Under the pieces are notes generated by a model. It was not told the origin of the DNA. It was given only the letters and a program-made list of their open reading frames with translations, and made no database searches. A program made the translations under genes and the position numbers. Shown piece after piece: positions 9,495 to 17,200 of a DNA stretch of 64,000 nucleotides; the stretch's first letter is position 1, and every line of letters begins with the position of its first letter. The stretch is from NCBI RefSeq assembly GCF_900078365.1, contig NZ_LT598653.1, positions 3,853,501-3,917,500 of the forward strand, written 5' to 3'. Source of the stretch: an uncultured Sphingopyxis sp. (lineage in GTDB: Bacteria > Pseudomonadota > Alphaproteobacteria > Sphingomonadales > Sphingomonadaceae).

Positions 9495-10855
9495 TGAAGC
9501 TGGTCCACAGCCTGACATTTAGATTGACGCTATTATATTCTATATATTTTTGCTCGTTGATTGTCGTATCTCTATATTTCTTTCATTATTTTCACGTTGT
9601 ATCTCCGACCGATAACATCAAGAATCAGCTTCATCGGGAAGCCGCCGAATTATCGGTTGTCTACGAACGCGGCGGCATCGTGGCGGCAAGCCGGGCGCTC
9701 GAGGCGCGGCGGCACAAGGAGGCCGAGCGCTATCCGTTCGACGCGCTGATCGACGCGCGCGGAGCCGTGGTCACCAGCAACCTGCCCAGCTGGCCTGCCA
9801 GATCCTCGCAAGACTGGCTTCGGATCGAAGCCGACCTGCACCTCGACGGCCAGGAGGAAGACCGCGAGGCGCTGATCCTCGACCACCGGCTGGGCGATGG
9901 CGCCAGGCTTCTCATCGGCCGCAACATCGAGGATCTGGACGACCTCGAGGAACAGGTCGGACAGGCGGCCGCCTCGTTCCTGCCGATCGCCGCGACGCTG
10001 GCTATCGCCGGCGGGGCGCTCATCAGCTGGTCCGTCGGGCGAAGGATAGAGGCGCTCGATTCGGCCGCCCGGCGGATCATGGGCAGCACGCTTTCGGACC
10101 GGATTCCTCTCGCCGGAAAGAATGACGACCTCGACCGCCTGGCAGCCACCCTGAACGCCATGCTGCGGCGACTGGAAGTCGCGGCGGACGCGCTTCGGCG
10201 CACATCGGACAGCGTGGCGCACGAATTGCGAACGCCGCTGGCGCGGCTGCAGTCGCACCTCGAGGACATGGCGGCCAGCGAATCGCCTTCGCCCGGCAGC
10301 ATCGCCCGGGCATTGAACGAGGTCGAGCGCCTCGCGGCCATGTTCGATACGGTGCTGACCGTCACCCAACTCGAATCGGGCAGCGGCGCGATAACGCTGC
10401 GCGAGGTCGATATGTCGCAAATTCTCGCCGACGCGGCCGATCTCTACGCCGGCATCGCCGAAGAGCGAAATCTGCGGTTCGACCTGCGTATCGACGCCGG
10501 CCTCCACGCCCGCGGAAGCGCCGGGCTCCTGTTTCGATCGGCGTGCAACCTGCTCGACAATGCGATGAAATATACGCCGGGAGGCGGAGCCGTTTCGCTG
10601 GAGGCTCGCGCCGCGGGCCGCGACATCCTCATTCTCCTTTCGGACACGGGCCCCGGTATCCCGGCCGAATTGCACGACCTCGTTCTGCAACGCTTCTATC
10701 GCGCGCCCGCGGCCGCGGCCATGCCGGGTCTTGGCATGGGCCTCGCATTTGTTGCCGCCGTCAACGGCATCCATAATGGCTCGCTCGCCTTTGCTTCGGG
10801 CAAAGGCTTGCGCGTCGAGTGGCGAATCCCCTTGATCGAGCCCGGGTCCGGATGA
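9491..10855 (+). CDS. Membrane sensor histidine kinase (HAMP-HisKA-HATPase)
   Basis: Cognate kinase of the preceding regulator. Layout of the 454 residues: first membrane segment about 7-30, periplasmic sensor about 31-155 with no recognised ligand fold, second membrane segment about 157-180, HAMP, then HisKA with phospho-acceptor His244 in VAHELRTPLARL. The ATPase domain has the N box NLLDNAMKYTPGG, G1 DTGPGIP and G2 GLGMGLAF. The first ~120 bases coding for membrane segment 1 are strikingly AT-rich compared with the rest. The stimulus is unknown; position beside a secreted peroxidase makes an envelope, metal or oxidant signal plausible but unproven. Confidence 0.93.
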   Translation: MMKLVHSLTFRLTLLYSIYFCSLIVVSLYFFHYFHVVSPTDNIKNQLHREAAELSVVYERGGIVAASRALEARRHKEAERYPFDALIDARGAVVTSNLPSWPARSSQDWLRIEADLHLDGQEEDREALILDHRLGDGARLLIGRNIEDLDDLEEQVGQAAASFLPIAATLAIAGGALISWSVGRRIEALDSAARRIMGSTLSDRIPLAGKNDDLDRLAATLNAMLRRLEVAADALRRTSDSVAHELRTPLARLQSHLEDMAASESPSPGSIARALNEVERLAAMFDTVLTVTQLESGSGAITLREVDMSQILADAADLYAGIAEERNLRFDLRIDAGLHARGSAGLLFRSACNLLDNAMKYTPGGGAVSLEARAAGRDILILLSDTGPGIPAELHDLVLQRFYRAPAAAAMPGLGMGLAFVAAVNGIHNGSLAFASGKGLRVEWRIPLIEPGSG

Positions 10856-11285
10856 TGACCCGTTTCTGCAAGCCGAAGCGCCTGGGTCACTGACTCCGCG
10901 GCAAGTGGTTGCCATCGCCCGGTGGCGGTGCGTTCGAGCGTCGCTCTGCCGCCGTTCTACCATCGACGGAAGTCAAGACTGGCCGATTTTATAAGGCATT
11001 TCGATATATAACGAAAGCTATAGGGATTTCGTGCGGTGATATATATCCGGGCGATGCCTGACTAATACGTAGAGATGACTCGACACCCGATTGGTCGTGG
11101 ACGGATAGTTAAGCGATAGTTTGCCGGGTGAGTCGAAGCGCCCCAAATTATTAAAGCAGCATGAAGGCGGGGTTGGGAAAACTCGCAAAACGGTGATCGG
11201 AACGAGTGCGATTCTCGTCGCGGATGCCTGCGCCATTTTTCCTGTGATGGCCTCCCCTTGAGCCAAGGCGGAGAAGGAACGGACC
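10856..11285. promoter_or_regulatory. 430-bp leader and promoter region of the RTX peroxidase
   Basis: No convincing gene lies here. The stretch around 10985-11130 is AT-rich compared with its surroundings. A tandem GATAGTT repeat (11104-11110 and 11115-11121, 11-bp period) lies just upstream of where a -35 would fall for a TATTAA box at 11149-11154. That would give a leader of roughly 125 nt. GGAGAAGGA lies before the peroxidase ATG. The promoter assignment is inference from spacing. Confidence 0.5.
11104..11121 (+). promoter_or_regulatory. Candidate OmpR-type operator: two GATAGTT repeats, 11-bp period
   Basis: Two identical GATAGTT heptamers begin 11 bp apart (11104 and 11115). OmpR/PhoB-family dimers bind head-to-tail repeats with about one helical turn between half-sites, and such a regulator is encoded immediately upstream at 8820. 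Only one pair is visible, so this could be chance. Confidence 0.45.
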
Positions 11286-14200
11286 ATGGCAGTCAAGCTC
11301 AACAAGCACGACCTCGAATTCATCCTCGCGCAGATCAAGATCGCCGAAAAACATGCGGCGGGAATCCCGCTGGAGGAGTTGGTGACCCGGCCGCACCTGC
11401 CCTATGGCCTTCGCACGGTGGATGGGTCGTACAACAATGTCATTCCCGGCCGCGAACTCTGGGGGGCGGCCGACCAGACGATGCCGCGCATGTTCGAACC
11501 GCATTGGCGCAACGAAGGCGACGGCGACCAGATGTATTTCGGCCCCCCGTCGATGGGGGCGCCTCCTCCGGTGACGAACACCGACTATAACAGCAGCGAC
11601 AGCGTCGCCGATGTCGATCCGCGACTGATTTCAAACCTGATTGTCGATCAGACGCCCTCCAATCCCGCCGCAATCATCGCCGCGCTCAACCACGCGGGCT
11701 TCGAAGGGGACAAGGCGGTCGCGGTGAGCGCAATACAGGCGGTCCACCAGCCCTATAAGGCGGCTGCGGAAACGCTGACGACCGCGACCCATGCCCGGAA
11801 CGCCGCCGACGAAGCCCTGGCCGATGCGCAGGCCGCCTTTACGGCGCTCGTCGGAAATCCCGGAAGCACCGCGGATCAAATTCTGGCCGCCGCCGCTGCG
11901 GTCAGCGCCGCGAGCGTCGCGGCGGACGATGCCGCGGAGGCCGTCGAGGCGGCTGCCCAGGGCGTGCAGGCGGCGCAGGCCGCGCTGGACACAGTAATAG
12001 GCGATTACGGTCTCGAAATGCAGGGCGGCAGCCTCGTCATCCCCAACATCGCGCCCGACGAGGGGCTTTCCGCTCCGTTCAACGGCTGGATGACATTCTT
12101 CGGCCAGTTCTTCGATCACGGCCTGGACCTGATCAGCAAGGGCGGCTCGGGCACCATCTATATACCGTTGCAGCCGGACGACCCCCTCTATGTGGAGGGC
12201 GGCCACACGAACTTCATGGTGCTCACCCGCGCGACCCAGTTCGACGGGCCGGGCGAGGATGGCGTGCTGGGCACGGCGGACGATACCGAGCGGGAATCGA
12301 TCAACGTCACGACGCCGTTCGTGGACCAGAATCAGACCTACACGTCGCATCCCTCGCACCAGGTATTCCTGCGCGAATACAAGATGGTCTTCGATCCGGA
12401 GCTCGGCCATGACGTGCCACTGGCGACGGGACGCATGCTCGACGGGGCGCAGGGCCTGCCGACCTGGGCGGACGTCAAGCTCCAGGCCCGGGAAATTCTG
12501 GGCATCGAGCTGACCGACAAGGACGTGTTCAACATTCCGTTGATCCGGACCGACCCCTATGGCGAATTCATCCGCAACGCGGACGGCTATCCTCAGGTCA
12601 TCATCGACATCGGCCCGGACGGCATTCCCAACACCGACGACGATATTACGGCGAGCGGCACCGCCGCCGATCCCCTTACGCTGCGCCGCTTCGGCGAACC
12701 GGAACAGATTCCGGTTCCCGACAACCCCGGCGAGTTCATCCATGTCGGCGATGTCGTGCCGGTTCGCACGTCGCATTCGTTCCTCGACGACATCGCCCAT
12801 AATGCGGTGCCGGTGATCAGCAACGACGGTATCCTCGTGACCGACAATGTGATCATCGACGACGTCGATCCGGCCGGCAACGCGGTGCAATTCGATCCTC
12901 TCACGGGGTCGAACACCGAATATGACAACGAACTGCTCGACCGGCACTTCATCACCGGCGACGGCCGCGGCAACGAGAATATCGGTCTCACCGCCGTTCA
13001 CCACGTATTCCACTCCGAGCACAACCGGCAAGTGGCCGCCCAGCAGCTCGAGATACTCAAGAGCGGCGACCTCGACTTCATCAACGAATGGCTTGCTGTC
13101 GATCTGACCCAGCCGGAGCTTGACGCCGCTGCCGCCTTGCAGGGCGCCGCGCTGAGGACTTTCGCGGACAGTCTGTCCTGGGATGGCGAGCGCCTGTTCC
13201 AATCGGCCCGCTTCGCCACCGAGATGCAATATCAGCACCTGGTCTTCGAAGAATTCGGCCGCAAGGTTCAGCCGCTGATCGACCCCTTCGTCTTCAATAC
13301 CATAACCGACATCGACCCGGCGATCTTCGCCGAATTCGCCCATGTCGTCTATCGCTTCGGCCATTCGATGCTGACCGAGGACGTCGCGCGGATGTTCCTC
13401 GACGAAGCGGGGAATCCGGTCCGATACGACGAGAATGGCGTCGCCGTTCCGGTCGCGCCGGAGGACCTCGAGAACTGGGGCAACGACGTCGGTCTGATCG
13501 AAGCCTTCCTCAATCCGCTGGAGTTCGACAAGGACGGCACGATCTCGCACGAGCAGGCGGCCGGCGCGATCTTCCGCGGCATGTCCCGGGTGCATGGCAA
13601 CGAGATCGACGAATTCGTCACCGATGCCCTTCGCAACAACCTGCTTGGCCTGCCGCTCGACCTTGCGGCGATCAACCTAGCGCGCGGTCGCGATACCGGC
13701 ATGCCGACGCTGAACGAGGCGCGCCAGCAGCTTTACGCGGCGTCGAGTTCGACTTTCCTCAAGCCCTATGAAAGCTGGGCGGAGTTCGCGTCCAATCTCA
13801 AGACGCCGGCCTCGGTGATCAATTTCATCGCCGCCTATGGCACCCACCAGTCGATACTGGACGCGGGCGACAATATCGCGGCCCGGCGCGATGCCGCGAC
13901 GCTCCTCGTCCTGGGCAACCCCGCGCTTGCGGGCGCGGCGGCGGATGCGTTCAATGCGGAACGCATGGCCTTCCTCAATGGCCCCGCGGCCACGACCGGC
14001 GTCAACGAGATCGACCTGTGGATCGGCGGCCTGGCCGAGAAGAAGATGCCGTTCGGCGGCTTCCTCGGTTCGACTTTCAACGCCGTGTTCGAGGCGCAGC
14101 TGGAAATGCTCCAGGATCTCGACCGCTTCTATTACCTGACCCGCACCCAGGGCCTGAACCTGCTGAACGAGCTGGAGAACAATGCTTTCTCCAAGCTCAT

Positions 14201-17200
14201 CATGGCGAATACCGACATGACGCAGCCCGGCCCCGATGGTGTCCGGGGAACGGAAGACGATATTCTCGACTATCACACGGGCGTGGATTCCTTCGCGCTG
14301 CACGATTTTGTCCTGCACGTCGATCCGACCAAGCAGATCGGGCCCGATCCCACGCATGACGATGCGGCCCTGAACGGGCTCGGCCAGACCAAGGTCCAAC
14401 GGGACGATCTCGCCACGCCCGGCGTGGAGGTCAATTATCTGCGCGTGCTGGGCGGCGAACACACGGCCATCAACGGCACGCCGGGGGATGACACGATCAT
14501 CGCCGACTTCGGTGACGACGCGATCTGGGGCGGCGGTGGCAACGACCGTATCGAGGGCGGCGCGGGCGTCGACTTCATCATCGGCGGCGCCGGCGACGAC
14601 ATCATCACCGACAGCGGCGACACCGGCGATTTCATCAAGGGCGAGGATGGCGACGACGTGATCGCCAACTCCAACGGCCTCGACGTCATCATGGGCGGCG
14701 ACGGCAAGGACGCGATCCTGGTGGGGGTCGATGCGACGGAAGTCTTCGGCGGGGAAGGGGACGACTTCATCCTTGGCGGCGACGATATGGACTTCCTGAT
14801 GGGCAACGAGGGCGACGACTGGATCGAGGGCGGCGACGGTTTCGACACGCTTGCGGGCGACAATTCCGAACTCTTCTTCAATTCGACGATCATCGGCCAC
14901 GACGTGCTGCTGGCCGGCCCGAACGAAAATGATTTCGACGCCGAATCCGGGGACGACATCATGGTCCAGGGCGAAAGCGTGATGCGCAACGAGGGGATGC
15001 TCGGCTTCGACTGGGCGATCCACAAGGGCAATCCGCTGGCGGCCGATTCCGACATGCGGATTCCGATCTTCACGACTGTCGCCGACGACATCCTGCGCGA
15101 CCGGTTCGACATGACCGAAGGGCTATCCGGCTGGATCCACAACGACGTGTTGCGGGGAGACGACCGCGGCTCGACGGAGGAGATCGAGGTCGAGCTCGAC
15201 ATGACCGGGCACGAGCTGTCCCATGCCGGTGTCGATCGCATCGACGGAATGCGCACGCTTCTGGGCAGCAGCATCGTGACGACCGTGCCGGAGGGCGTCG
15301 ATCCGGAAACGATCGTGGCCTGGACGGGCGGCAATATCCTGCTCGGCGGCAACGGCAACGATACGTTCGAGGGTCGCGGCGGCGATGACTTCATCCACGG
15401 CGATGCCTGGCTCAACGTGCGCATCAGCATCCGCGAACTGGATGAGGCGGGCGCCGTAACGGAGAATGAAGCCTTCACCGTCGACAGCCTGAAGCAGGTG
15501 GTTGAGATCGATGGCGTCAGCAAGCCGTTGTCGGAATTCCTGCTTGCCGGCGTGATCAAGCCGAAGCAGCTGACGATCGTGCGAGAGATTCTCTATGACG
15601 AGAATCCGCTGGCCGATGTCGATACGGCGGTCTTTGCCGGCAACATGTCCTGGTACGAGATCACGCATGTCGGCGATCGCACTTATGTCGCGCGCCGCGA
15701 GATGGAGGAGATCGACCCCCAGATCGACGAGGGCACCGACACGCTGATCGGGATCGAGCGTATCCAGTTCGCCGACCAGATCTACACGATCCGGGAAACC
15801 GGCAACGTCGATCCGACCGGGCGGCTGGTCATCGCCGGCCTGCCCGCCAGGGAGGACGAGCCGCTTACCGTTTCGTCGGCGGGCATCCGCGACATGAACA
15901 ATCCGGACGGCATGGTGAACAACATCACCTATCGCTGGCAGATCGAACGCAACGACGGGACCGGCGACTATATCGACATTCCCGGTGCGCGAGGAGACAG
16001 CTTCACGCCCAGCGACGAGCACACCGGCCTGCGCATCCGGGTGCTTGGAACCTATGTCGATGCCGGCGGGGTGACGGAGACGGTCACCTCCGCTCCGACC
16101 GACGTTGTCGTCGGTATCAACGACGAGCCGGTCGGCGACCTGCTGATAAGCGATATGTCGCCGACCGAAGATCAGGCCTTGACCGCAACCGCGGCCTTCC
16201 TCGACGCCGATGGGCTGACCGATGCCTTCGAAGAAGCCCTGCTCGTCTATCAATGGCAATATTCGGCGACCGGCACCGTCTCGAAAACCGATCCGGACGC
16301 CGGATGGACGAATATTCCGGCCGATCAGGGCGGCAACAGCCGCAGCCTCATCCCGAATGCGGAGCATGTCGGGCAATATCTCCGGGTGATCGTCAACTAT
16401 CAGGATGACCTGCTGTTTTCGCATCGGGTCGAATCGGCGGTGACCGAGATCGTCGGCAATCACCTCATTTCGGACGCCGCCGTCATCGACGGCTCGGGCG
16501 ATGGCGCCACCATTGGCGCCGACTGGATCCAGGGCGGGGACGGCAACAACGCCATCTCCGGCCTCGCGGGTGGCGACCGCATCGACGGTGGCGGCGGGTC
16601 CGACACGATCCTGGGCGGGGACGGCGACGACACGCTGGCCGGGGGGCAGGGCGATGACAGCGTCAATGGCGGTGCCGGCAACGACACGATCGTCTATGGC
16701 GCCGGTGACGACAATGACGTGATCGACGGCGGAGACGGCATGGACACGCTCAGGGTGACGCAGGCGACATCCAACTCGAACGATAATGTGACGGTGGCGC
16801 TCGCGGCGGGCGTGATGACCGGCATTGGCGGTATGTCGATGCAGAATGTCGAGAATGTCGAAATGGATCTCGGCGCCGGCACCGACACGCTCAACTATGG
16901 CGCGACGTCGGAAGCGGTGAACGTGAACCTCCTTTCGGGGCTGGCTACCGGTTTCTCCTTCGTGCGCGGCGTCGAGAATGTAACCGGCGGCGCGGCGGCG
17001 GACAGTTTGACCGGCAATTCCGCCGACAACCTGCTGGTCGGTGCCGGAGGCACCGACACGCTGCGCGGTGGCTTCGGGAACGATGCGCTCGAAGGCGGCG
17101 AAGGCAACGACCTGCTCTATGGCGAGGAGGGCGACGACACGCTGAATGGCGGCGCCGGAAACGATCGCATCGACGGCGGCGCCGGTAACGATACGGCGAG

